The position numbers and the translations under genes are program-made. From contig NC_069135.1 of the NCBI RefSeq assembly GCF_026914265.1, positions 20,267,639 through 20,331,638 on the forward strand: 64,000 bases of DNA, read 5' to 3'. The stretch is from Mya arenaria. Lineage: Eukaryota; Mollusca; Bivalvia; Myida; Myidae. The notes beneath the pieces are model-generated. The model was not told the origin of the DNA, searched no databases, and worked only from the letters and a program-made list of their open reading frames with translations. Positions 25,401-34,292 of this stretch are shown here, piece by piece; position 1 is the first letter of the stretch, and each line of letters starts with the position of its first letter.

Positions 25401-28400
25401 AATTAAGGTAGCTCTCTGTTTCTCAAATAAAGGAAGCTCTCTGATTTCTCAAATTTAGGTAGCTCTATGATTTCTCAAATTTAGGTAGCTCTATGATTTC
25501 TCAAATTTCGGTAGCTCTATGATTTCTCAAATTTAGGTAGCTCTCTGATTCCTCAAAATAAGGTAGCTCTCTGTTTCTCAAATTGAGGTAGCTCTCTGAT
25601 TTCTCAAATTAAGGTAGCTCTCTGATTTCTCAAATTAAGGTAGCTCTCTGATTTCTCAAATTAAGGTAGCTCTATGATTTCTCAAATTTAGGTAGCTCTA
25701 TGATTTCTCAAATTTCGGTAGCTCTATGATTTCTCAAATTAAGGTAGCTCTCTGAATCCTCAAATTAAGGTAGCTCTCTGTTTCTCAAATTAAGGTAGCT
25801 CTCTGATTTCTCAAATTAAGGTAGCTCTCTGATTTCTCAAATTTAGGTAGCTCTATGATTTCTCAAATTTCGGTAGCTCTATGATTTCTCTAATTTCGGT
25901 AGCTCTATGATTTCTCAAATTTAGGTAGCTCTCTGTTTCTCAAATTAAGGTAGCTCTCTGTTTCTCAAATTAAGGTAGCTCTCTGTTTCTCAAATTTAGG
26001 TAGCTCTCTGTTTCTTAAATTAAGGTAGCTCTCTGATTTCTCAAATTTAGGTAGCTCTTTGATTCCTCAAATTAAGGTAGCTTTCTGATATTTCTAATTT
26101 GCGAAGCTCTTTGATTTCTCTCATGTGGGGAGCTCTTTGATTTCTCTAATTCGGATAGCTCTTGACTTCTCTTATTCGGGTAGCACTTTGACTTCTTAAA
26201 TTCAGCACCTTGCTTTCTCTAATTCTTGTTAGACTTATCATATATATTTCTAATTCGGCATTTCAGCCAAAATATCTGGATTTGATTTAGGAATTGTCGT
26301 CATCTGATACGCCCGGTATACTATTAATCTCTGCTTCATAAAGTGTTAACGAAATAAAGTACGGGACCCAATATCACAAAAATACTCAAGTCAAATCACA
26401 GTCTCATCTCATTCTACCAGAGAAAAGCAATGTATAATTCAAAATCTTGTATGTTTTTACTATTTTTAAAAACATGTTTTCTCAAAGATATTGTTGAATC
26501 ATTTGTTCAATATTAAAAAAAAAATCTTTGGAATCTTGACCAAAGTTTTAATCAACACATTCTTTGAGAGAATGCATTTTTAAATGGTGTTATAACATAT
26601 CCCATTTTTAATGACTTTTAATGTTAAGTCAAAGTTTGAGATATGACTTTAGTTCTTTTCTGATATTGGAGCCCGGTGTCGCTGACGATGTTGACTTGTA
26701 CATGGAAGTATGGAACATTTGTATGTATATGAGCCGCGTGACGAGATTTTGATCGTAAGGACATAATCATTACAAATAAAATACTCGTCGATATAACATG
26801 TCAAAAGAATGTTTCTTTTCAATTTGTTTTGATTTATTCCAAATTTATTAAGAAGATTTGCACGTAATTTTCTTGACGATTTATGACAATATTTTACTCA
26901 TGTTACCATAGCAACAACATCTATCGTTTTGACTTGTTTTGACTACATTCATAGAGTCTGTTCAAAACGGTCAATTGTTTAAAAATATAAAATCATGCAT
27001 TAAACGTTTTGCTAATATTTAATCCATAAAAATAACGTGTTACGGTTAAAACAATGTGTGTATACCACGTGATAAATTACGTCATATATGCTACGTCGGA
27101 AGGCAACATTTTGCTTAAAATGAACACTTAAAACAAAGATAACTTTTGTTTTACAACACCAATTTAAATCAAAAAAGGGCAGTCTATGCCGCTTAAAGAG
27201 AACCGCCTTCGTTTTTTTACCGGAGTTTGTTAAGGTGATTAGTTTCATCAAACTTCTCGACAAACCTGATTCTAAATTAATGTTTAGAAAGTGCTCCGTC
27301 AGACGGCCTTATTGTGAAAAGGTTTATCGAAGTGTATGAAGAAACTAAACTCTCAATCAAACTCTGGTAAAAGACCGAAGGCGGGGCTCCGTAAGCGACG
27401 TAGACTGCGCTATGTTTCATTTAAAATGGTGAAGAAATAGTGACGTTATCTTTGTTTGAAGTCTTTATTCGAAGCAAAATATTGCCTTCCGACGTAGCAT
27501 TTATGACGCAATTTATCACGTGGTATACACACACTGTAAAAGTAAATTTATAAGTTAGTTTGAATATTGACACGTTAATGATGCGTGCTTTTTCAATATA
27601 GTACTTTCGCTATGACGTCATGTGTGTGGCGTTAAATTTAGATATGTTTTACCTGTAAACACGTATCTTACGCAATTTTAGAGATATAATCAAACATTTT
27701 CAGTATTACTACTTGAGACATCATTTAATTGTAATACCAAATAAACAAGAACAGCAAATATGTAGTCCGAAGGCCTAAAACCGCCTGTTGTTCCTCATAA
27801 AGCATGTACATGTACACCAATATTTCACCTTTCTAGTCCTAGTTTATTTTGTAATTTAAGGTGGCGGCTACCAAAACAAAGGACTGTATAACGAATCTTT
27901 GATGACCAAGTTACGTGAGGGATACGCCGGCAATGCAAGAAATGTTTCAGATCCTGTCAAAATGGTTACCATGATTGGAACCTACATGGAAAAGGTACAA
28001 GGCTCGGGGCGTAGCTTGCGATAAGGACTTACGATCGCAAGTTAATAACAGTTATCAGGGGCGGATCCAGGATCTAGGATTAAAGGGGCGTAACTTAGGG
28101 GCGAAACCTTTTTACTTGCGCCCCTCCCCCGAACCGAAATCATTTTATTTTAAGTGATGGAAAGGGGATTTGTGGATACCCCTCCTGGACAAAATTAATA
28201 ATTTCTAGTCCGAAATGGTGCTTTTTGGTTGTATTTTATTACTTTTTTCTCTTATATTTAAATAAATATAAACTTGTGAGATTTTAGGGAGGGGCGCCGG
28301 TTGCCCCCCCCCCCCTGGATCCGCTAGTGGTTGCAAACGTTTGGAAACTTACAAGTCTAGCGAATTGGTGGGAGGACGGGTTGTAAGACTTCATGCGTAA

Positions 28401-29333
28401 CATTGAAATTGGCCTAGCGGCGCCCTCGGCATGAGTCAGTTGCGTATTCATGAAGTTGTCCAGCGAGTGTATAATAGTCGTTAAAATGCAAGCATAGAGT
28501 TGTGGGTCGTAGTCTAGACATTCGAAATATGCATAGATTGCTACGAAACATATGCGACATGTTTATGGGGGTAAATGTGTGCATATAAACGCAGCAATAA
28601 AGTCTCTAAATAACCTATTTCATACTAAGATTAAGAAGCAAGTCTGCGTTTAAATTAAGTATAATATAAAGTTTAATGAGTCATTTTCGTTCCAGAACTA
28701 TGGTGCTCATTACTACGCACGTGCACAAAACCTGAACTGGAAGTTGACAAAAACCTATGACGAATTGCTGGAGAAATATGACGTCATCATAATGCCGACA
28801 CTACCTTATAAGGCACCGTTACTGCCCAAAACAACATGGAGCCTACAAGGTGACAACAATAACAAGTAGAACAGGTTCATGCATGAAAAAAAGAGTTCTA
28901 AGATATAATTTTACATACATGTTTGTGTGCGAAAAAAATCGGTTTTGTTATAGATTTAACCCAATAGTAACATTTTCAGGCCTTTAAACATGGCTTCTCC
29001 TGAAAGGATATGTCAACATTTACCATTCTGCAAAGTTTTTTTTTATTCATAGCCAAGCAATACTAAATCTTGGAAATTTCATACAAAGTAAGTTTGATTC
29101 TCGAAAACATAGTTTTTTTATGAACGTGACACTATTCAATTTTTCCAGATCGCATGAAGAATGCTCTTGGAATGGTCAAAAATACGGCTCCATTTGACAT
29201 TACTGGTCATCCAGCCTTGACAATCAATGCCGGAATGTCCGAGGGTCTTCCGATTGGTCTGCAGATCGTCGGAAAACGATTCGATGACGTAAAGGTTCTT
29301 CAATTCGCACGTGCTTTTGAGAAACTGCAATAA
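15406..29333 (+). CDS. amidase-signature hydrolase, 11 exons, complete
   Basis: Exons: 15406-15511, 15993-16119, 17338-17510, 20517-20656, 22018-22218, 22563-22637, 24661-24817, 25073-25135, 27861-27994, 28696-28849, 29149-29333. All junctions are GT/AG and in phase, giving 504 residues, the usual length for the family. The amidase-signature Ser-cisSer-Lys triad can be placed: Lys100 in GIKDN, cis-Ser175 in [11 protein letters not shown] and nucleophile Ser199 in [11 protein letters not shown]. The N-terminal [11 protein letters not shown] and [14 protein letters not shown] and the C-terminal [14 protein letters not shown] and [10 protein letters not shown] resemble bacterial-type amidases more than the membrane-bound animal fatty-acid amide hydrolases. 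There is no signal peptide or N-terminal membrane helix, so a soluble enzyme is likely. The substrate is not predictable. The frame is open for about 50 bases upstream of the ATG, so a 5' exon is possible. AATAAA occurs at 29686-29691, inside a MITE. Confidence 0.93.
15694..15792. repeat. near-perfect 47-bp hairpin
   Basis: Two 47-base arms (15694-15740 and 15746-15792) with only two mismatches, separated by the 5-base loop CAAAC. It lies in the first amidase intron. It could be a very small MITE or a hairpin RNA source; there is no evidence of transcription beyond that of the host intron. Confidence 0.85.
16120..17337 (+). other. amidase intron 2, no recognised element
   Basis: AT-rich intron sequence. 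A scrap at about 16425-16560 ('gggtcccaccaagggaaagt') may be SINE-derived. Otherwise nothing is recognisable. Confidence 0.4.
17829..18002. mobile_element. pogo-like MITE, 174 bp, in amidase intron
   Basis: Begins CAGACGAACCCCGATGGCTC and ends GAGCCAACGGGGTTCGACTG, with flanking TA. Same length as the copy at 10618-10791, with an internal 'ttcgagccaagcgagttcga' near the right end. Confidence 0.85.
18003..19375 (+). other. amidase intron 3, left part
   Basis: AT-rich sequence without exons. No confident repeat was identified apart from the flanking MITE and microsatellite. Confidence 0.4.
19378..19503. repeat. (TTTA)n and (TTA)n compound microsatellite
   Basis: About 17 TTTA units are followed by about 16 TTA units. 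The array directly abuts the left end of the transposon-like element at 19504. Overlapping open frames rich in Y/F/L/I are artefacts of this repeat. Confidence 0.95.
19504..20442. mobile_element. 939-bp TIR element with internal tandem repeats
   Basis: The ends ATTATACGCCCGAAG and CTTCGGGCGTATAAT are exact inverse complements. The interior holds about five units of 140-170 bp ('gtccgggccataacttggta', 'actaataaagcgattttcaa', 'aaggatgtgtcgcgcgcaat', 'ttccaggtccatacctcaaa'). Left flank is ATT/TTA microsatellite, and a TTA microsatellite also lies 24 bases beyond the right end. No transposase. The right end is about 75 bases upstream of amidase exon 4. Confidence 0.8.
20465..20492. repeat. (TTA)n microsatellite
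   Basis: Short ATT/TTA run lying 25 bases before the acceptor of amidase exon 4, in the region where a polypyrimidine tract would sit. Confidence 0.85.
20657..21460 (+). other. amidase intron 4, left part
   Basis: No element was recognised except a G-run at about 21175-21191 and a short CAC-rich stretch near 21440-21462. Confidence 0.4.
21463..21955 (+). mobile_element. tRNA-derived SINE with long body
   Basis: The head 'ggatccgtggtctagtggtt' carries an A box and 'gcatgttcgatttcccgc' a B box, about 35 bases apart as in tRNA. The body includes 'ctggtgcacgtttaacaacc' then 'agggtagctc', a GC-rich segment near 21820-21905, and a terminal (TGTTC)n tail at 21934-21955. The simple-repeat tail fits LINE-mobilised SINEs. 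The first seven head bases do not pair as an acceptor stem, so this is not a functional tRNA gene. Confidence 0.8.
22638..24660 (+). other. amidase intron 6
   Basis: No exon was recognised. A GC-richer block at about 23415-23640 ('cccgctaatccccggacctt' and similar) contains short mirrored words and may be an old MITE. A poly-C run lies at 23722-23736. At 24255-24310 the words 'caagtttcaagttttatttg' and 'aaataaaccagaaggcctta' look like the reversed 3' end of a non-LTR element. Confidence 0.4.
25190..26215 (+). repeat. 26-27-bp minisatellite in amidase intron 8
   Basis: About 35 units of the type 'tttctcaaattaaggtag' + 'ctctctga'. Edge units are more diverged (gaagctctttgatt). The array starts about 55 bases after exon 8 (ends 25135). 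On the + strand each unit has a pyrimidine-rich stretch followed by AAG/GTAGC, resembling the acceptors of amidase exons 8 and 9. Confidence 0.95.
26216..27054 (+). other. amidase intron 8, middle part
   Basis: AT-rich with no recognised element. Confidence 0.4.
27055..27533. mobile_element. foldback MITE, 479 bp
   Basis: The left arm 'tgtgtgtataccacgtgata' through 'gctacgtcggaaggcaa' is mirrored by 'ttgccttccgacgtagca' through 'tatcacgtggtatacacaca' on the right. Further inward 'agataacttttgtttta' is loosely mirrored by 'gacgttatctttgtttga'. No transposase and no clear target duplication were seen. Confidence 0.8.
28056..28329. mobile_element. hAT-like MITE remnant
   Basis: Left end CAGGGGCGGATCCAGGA and right end CCTGGATCCGCTAGTG are inverted repeats of a type seen widely in hAT non-autonomous elements. 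An 8-bp target duplication is not apparent, so it is old or eroded. It lies in amidase intron 9. Confidence 0.6.
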
Positions 29334-29484
29334 TTACGCGTGGAGAACTGTACTGTAAACTGATGAAATTGTGTGATTTTGTAAAATTCGGAACAGCAGA
29401 ACACGGTGACTTTTATTGTCAGAGCTTTCTTTATACCTGTACTAATCTAGATAACGGATTCGTATTCATGTTTCACAGCTGACA

Positions 29485-29732
29485 AAAATTAGATCGCAGA
29501 TTTTTATATTTAAGTTAAAAACTGATGGTTTATGCATTTTTCAAAAACCGTTAGTAACGGTTTAAGTCATAAAACATTAATTTTCGAACGGAAATATGAA
29601 AATCTACGAATTGATTTTTTGTCAGCAATCTTATATCATTGGTTTGCAGATATTTACGCAAAAATTTGCTTTTTCCAAGACAAAAAATAAAAAAGTTGTA
29701 AAAATGCTATATCTGTGTGAGTGCAGCTTCAA
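29485..29732. mobile_element. palindromic MITE family B, copy 2
   Basis: Carries the central palindrome with 'aaccgttagtaacggttta' and the right end 'tctgtgtgagtgcagctt'. The left terminus is missing. It lies just downstream of the amidase stop and contains AATAAA at 29686-29691, so it may supply the gene's poly(A) signal. Confidence 0.75.
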
Positions 29733-29814
29733 AGCAATTATATATTGAAAAATATAAGCTTTGTATATAAACAAGATTTTGTAAACCACTTGCTCTCATA
29801 CTAATTTTCTGTGT

Positions 29815-29930
29815 GCATGCAACCGTGCGTTCATGTGTGCGTATGTGCGTGTGTGTATACTTGCGTGCGTGTGTGCGTACGTACGTATGAATGTCCTTGT
29901 GTGCGCGTTTGCGTGTATGCGTGTGTACCT
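29815..29930. repeat. degenerate GT/CGT-rich microsatellite
   Basis: Alternating 'gtgtgcgt', 'gcgtacgtac' and 'gtgtatgcgtg' words. A Cys/Val-rich open frame here is a product of the repeat. Confidence 0.75.
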
Positions 29931-30364
29931 CGCGTACTATACTGGATACTATGTATGCGTTATACTTAGTACACGGGTACTACGAATGTGCTTTGTCATC
30001 GTAGATTTGAGATAGGTTTTACACATAAAATGATATAGATCTATCTTCCAACGATGTCTACATACATTGTATATTCAAATGTTGGTGCCATCATATTTAA
30101 GTTTTATTTATGAAAACCTGTTTGTTTGTTATATATATATATATAAATTATATATAAATATGTCTTATAGAATAAATAAAATATTCTGGAAATAGGGTGT
30201 TCTATTTCGTCGGCGACACATCTCATGTTTTGACAAATGTTTTTGAGACCAATAAACAACGTACTCCCAGATGTTTTCAAGTACTGATATCGGGAAATGG
30301 TCGCGAAATCGCACGTGGTAATATCGAACAATGTACGTATTTGTTGTCTCTCAATGACTTTCGG

Positions 30365-30895
30365 TCGGGTACGAAATGACTATCTAAAGGGTACGAAATG
30401 ACTGTCTAAAGGATACGAAATGACTATCTAAAGGATACGAAATGACTGTCTAAAGGATACGAAATGACTATCTAAAGGGTACGAAATGAACGAAGACCGG
30501 TGGATACAAAATGACGAGGGTACGAAATTACTATCTAAAGGGTACGAAATGACCGAAGACCGGAGGGTACAAAATGACGAGGGTACGAAATTACTATCTA
30601 AAGGGTACGAAATAACCGAAGACCGGAGAGTACAAAATGACGAGGGTACAAAATGACTATCTAAATGGTACAAAATGAACGAAGACCGGAGGATACAAAA
30701 TGACGAGGGTACGAAATTACTATCTAAAGGGTACGAAATGACCGAAGACCGGAGGGTACAAAATGAAGAGGGTACGAAATGACCGAAGACCGGATGGTTC
30801 AAAATGACGAGGATACGAAATTACTATCTGAAGGGTACGAAATGACCGAAGATCGGAGGGTACACAATGACGAGGGTACGAAATGACTGTAGACC
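30365..30895. repeat. compound minisatellite, 21-bp and 63-bp units
   Basis: Opens with 21-bp units ('gtacgaaatgactatctaaa'), then about six units near 63 bp that add 'gaccgaagaccggagggtac' and 'aaaatgacga'. Because 63 is a multiple of three, the minus strand stays open for 124 codons as a 21-residue repeat. No start context or conservation supports a real protein. Confidence 0.9.
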
Positions 30896-31272
30896 AGTTG
30901 TTTGAGAGGATATGGTGGAAAGTTGTAAACAAAATGTTAAGTTTATGTAAGGGATAAATGGGTCAACTCGATTTCGTAAGAGCGAGATGCTTGCGTCAAA
31001 CGGGCAGCGGGGCAGCAGCCAAATTCTTCATCTTCTTCATCTTCTCACACTAGCTACAGTAATGAGCGATCAGGGTAACTTTTTTTTATTATTTCGACAT
31101 ATCTTTTGTATCCTCGAGTCTGCCATAGTAAAACTCGTCAAAAGACTCGTTGACTGCCATTTAAGTGGACTACTTCTCACACCTGCATGGTACGGTACTA
31201 GATTTTCAAACTGATAGGTCAAATCGAGCTGGTTGGTTTTCCAGCAGTGGCGAAAGTTATACATAAAAACAT

Positions 31273-32274
31273 GGGTGCGGGGTGATACAGGAATCCAGTG
31301 GATTTCACGTGAAACCCACTCAAAACGTGAAATCCACTCAGAACTCAGTTATTTTAATTAATAATTTTATATTTTTTTGGTATAAATATTGGAAAGTGCC
31401 TAATGAAGGGTTTATATTTCAAATTTTATTGAAATTGGTCAAAAAAATAAAGAAGTTAGAGCATTTTTTCATTTTTTTCCAAAAATAGATCGGAAATCGA
31501 GGTGAAATCCAGATTCCGACATGTGAAATCCACTCATAACTCATTTATTTTAATAAATAATTTTCTGTTTTTGTATACTTATTAAAAAGTGCCCCATAAA
31601 GGGTTTATATTTCAAATTTTATTGAAATTGGTCAAAAAATGAAGAAGAGCAATTTTTCGAAAATAGATCGGAAATCGAGGTGAAGTCCAGTTTTCGAGAA
31701 GTGAAATCCACTTCTAACTCAATTATATTAATTAGTAATTTTTATTTTTTGTATACATTTTTGAAAGTGCCTAATAAAGGGTTTACATTTCAAATTTTAT
31801 TGAAATATATCAAGAAATGAAGAAGTTAGAGCAATTTTTCGGAAATCGAAGTGAAATCCACATTTTGACAAGTGAAATTCACTTTTTGAGACGTGAAATC
31901 CACTCATAACTCATTTATTTTTAAGTGAAAAAAATAATTCAAAGGGCTTCATAATGGGTTTATATTTCAAATTTTATCCAAATTGATCCCAAAATAAGAA
32001 AGGTGTAGACCTATTTTGAAAAAAGATCGGAAATCGAAGTGAAATCCACATTTTGACAAGTGAAATCCACTTTTTCAGACGTGAAATTCACTCATAACTC
32101 ATTTATTTTTAACACTTTTTTTGTTGTTGAACAAATAATTGAAAAGGCATTATCATAGGTTTATATTTAAATTATTAATTAAAATAACTGAGTTCTGAGT
32201 GGATTTCACGTTTTGAGAGGATTTCACGTGGATTTCACGTGAAATCCACAGAATTCCTGTATCACCCCGCACCG
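31273..32274. mobile_element. 1-kb TIR element with 9-10-bp target duplication
   Basis: The ends GGTGCGGGGTGATACAGGA and TCCTGTATCACCCCGCACC are inverse complements, and the arms continue for about 90 bp ('gtgaaatccactcagaactc', 'agttattttaattaataatt') with one 12-base indel. The 10-mer TAAAAACATG occurs at 31264-31273 and again at 32275-32284, so the duplication is 9-10 bp. The interior has four to five direct repeats of 170-200 bp ('gtgaaatccactcataact', 'gggtttatatttcaaatttt', 'agatcggaaatcgaggtgaa'). It fits a non-autonomous Mutator-like element. It is inserted at the left edge of a family B MITE. Confidence 0.88.
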
Positions 32275-32284
32275 TAAAAACATG

Positions 32285-32672
32285 GTCTCACAGGTTGAAC
32301 GTTTTGACGACTTTTTCTCACAGATTGAACGTTTTGACAACTTTTTTTGTCTTTGAATGAGCCATTTTTTTGCGAAATGAACGGACAAGTACCAGTGATA
32401 TAAGACTGCTGACAAAAACTTCAGATCGCAAGTGTTCTAAGTTATGTTCAAAAAATGATGTTTTATGCATTTTTCTTAAAGCGTTAGTAATGCTTTAAGC
32501 CATAAATCCTTAATTTTCGAACGTAAATGTGAAAACTTGCGATCTGATCTTTTGTCAGCAGTCTTGTATCACTGTTTTTCAGATATTAACGAAAAATTGG
32601 CTCATTCCAAGACAAAAATAAAATTTAAAAAAAAGTTGTCAAAACGGTAAATCTGTGAGAGTGCAGTTTTAA
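32285..32672. mobile_element. palindromic MITE family B, copy 3
   Basis: The most complete copy. The left part has 'gtctcacaggttgaacgttt' partly duplicated, the core palindrome has 'cttaaagcgttagtaatgct', and the right end 'atctgtgagagtgcagtt' runs into TTAA at 32669-32672. The left terminus was interrupted by the element at 31273-32274. Confidence 0.78.
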
Positions 32673-32857
32673 GGCCTATCAAGACCTACATTTACCTGCC
32701 ACTTCAACCATCTTGTTACATGTATGTATACTAGTAGACACGATATATGATATAGGTGAAGAGCACGGGTACATGTAAAGTATTGGTGTGGTGTAGCCTT
32801 TTCCTTCAGTTTAATTATGTTTATGAACTAGATGTTATTATTAGAGAAGATGACAAA

Positions 32858-32877
32858 ATGGCGTTTGCGGAAGTCAG
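32858..32877 (+). other. possible upstream first exon or uORF before CUB gene A
   Basis: ATGGCG in good context (gacaaaATGGCG) is followed by five more codons and a strong donor (AG/GTAAAT at 32878). The first recognised exon of CUB gene A has an acceptor at 34285 and a short untranslated stretch before its ATG, so an upstream exon must exist. Splicing this one to 34286 would give a seven-codon uORF ending at a stop. Support is splice-site appearance only. Confidence 0.25.
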
Positions 32878-33699
32878 GTAAATACAGGTGTGTTATATTT
32901 TATTGAAACCAAGCGTTAGTAACATTTTCTAAAAAAAATCACAGTTAAATATGCAATTATGTAATTACTTCGTCTCGTTACTCCAAAATAAACCTCTGAG
33001 TAGGTGTTGTCTAATGTTAAAACAACTGTCATCAGATCTCCTAAATAAGTTAATTGGGTCAACAAATTCATTTTTAATTATTTGAATTAATAAGAGTACA
33101 CTAGCGGATTCGGTCGCGGGGGGGGGGAGGGTACCGGCGCGTGCCCCCACTAAAATCGCCCAACTTTACTCTCTATGTCCAGTACGGAGAAAAAAAGTAA
33201 TAAAATACGCTCAAAATGGGAGAGTACCCAACCACCCTGGCAATAGTTATTTTTAAACCATATAAATTTCGGTTCTGAGAGATGTCGCATGACAAAAGGT
33301 TTGCCCCTAAGTTCCGTCCCTTCAGTATTCCATACCTGTTTACATGAATATTATTTTAATTTTCAATTTGGTAGTTCATATTGTAATGTATGAATTGGTG
33401 CAATGTGTCGAAATCTGTGCTATCTCTATTATAAACATAAGAAATTCATATTCAGCCTCGACAGTTTTGCGGCCTGATACAGAGGGTTTGCGATGTAAAT
33501 GGACGCCTGGTGTTCTTTTACAATTTATGGTATTTGCCGACTTGTGAAATCCTTTTATGTGGTTGACATGGAGAAAGCAATGGAGACATGCTCAAAAATG
33601 TCTTTTTTTAAAAACAAACTTTATTATTGCCTAGGTTGATATACATTAATGTGTATTTGAAAACAATTCATTACTGTTAAATCTGAATCTAAAATGGAA

Positions 33700-34121
33700 T
33701 TAAAAGGGACAATACACCAGATTGGCACCAAAAAAAGTAACGAATCTCTGGACAATTAATTAATAAAATGTTTTACTCTTTGATATCATAATTGCGGTGT
33801 CGCCAAAATTGCAGTCCAGTGTTGTATCCACTGTGCTACGAAGGCTTACTCTAAATGAGTGGAATATTTAAGTTATATACCTAATTTGGTAATATCACCT
33901 GATAACATCGACTAGCCAATCACGCATAAGAATGAATTCTACTAGGTATACATACCTAATTATCTTTTTTAATGGAAAAATACGAAAAAACTTATAAACT
34001 ATGTGGTATTTCAGTTAGTTAGTTTCAATGCATTGTACACATGGATACCAAGTTTATTTCAGTTTTCGACATTTTTTTTATTTTTCACTATTTCATCATA
34101 CGGTGTATAGCCCCTTTAGGA
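33700..34121 (-). mobile_element. tRNA-derived SINE-like element, minus strand
   Basis: Minus-strand 'cgtagcacagtggatacaac' carries an A box, followed by 'actggactgcaattttggcg', a tRNA-like anticodon-arm order. The B box has decayed. The outer ends 'taaaagggacaatacacc' and 'ggtgtatagccccttta' are near inverted repeats. This combination of tRNA-like core and inverted ends is known in bivalve-type repeats, but the class is uncertain. Confidence 0.55.
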
Positions 34122-34292
34122 TTAAATAATACTTCATATTTTTGGCATTGGATTGCAAGCTGTCTCAGAGTTGTGGCGTTAATGTTACAGAAACAAATTA
34201 TAAATAGAAGGTAACTTCATTTATAAAATGTACATTTACATGTATGCATAATGGTATTATGATATTTAGGCTCATTCTTTTTCAGATGACTG

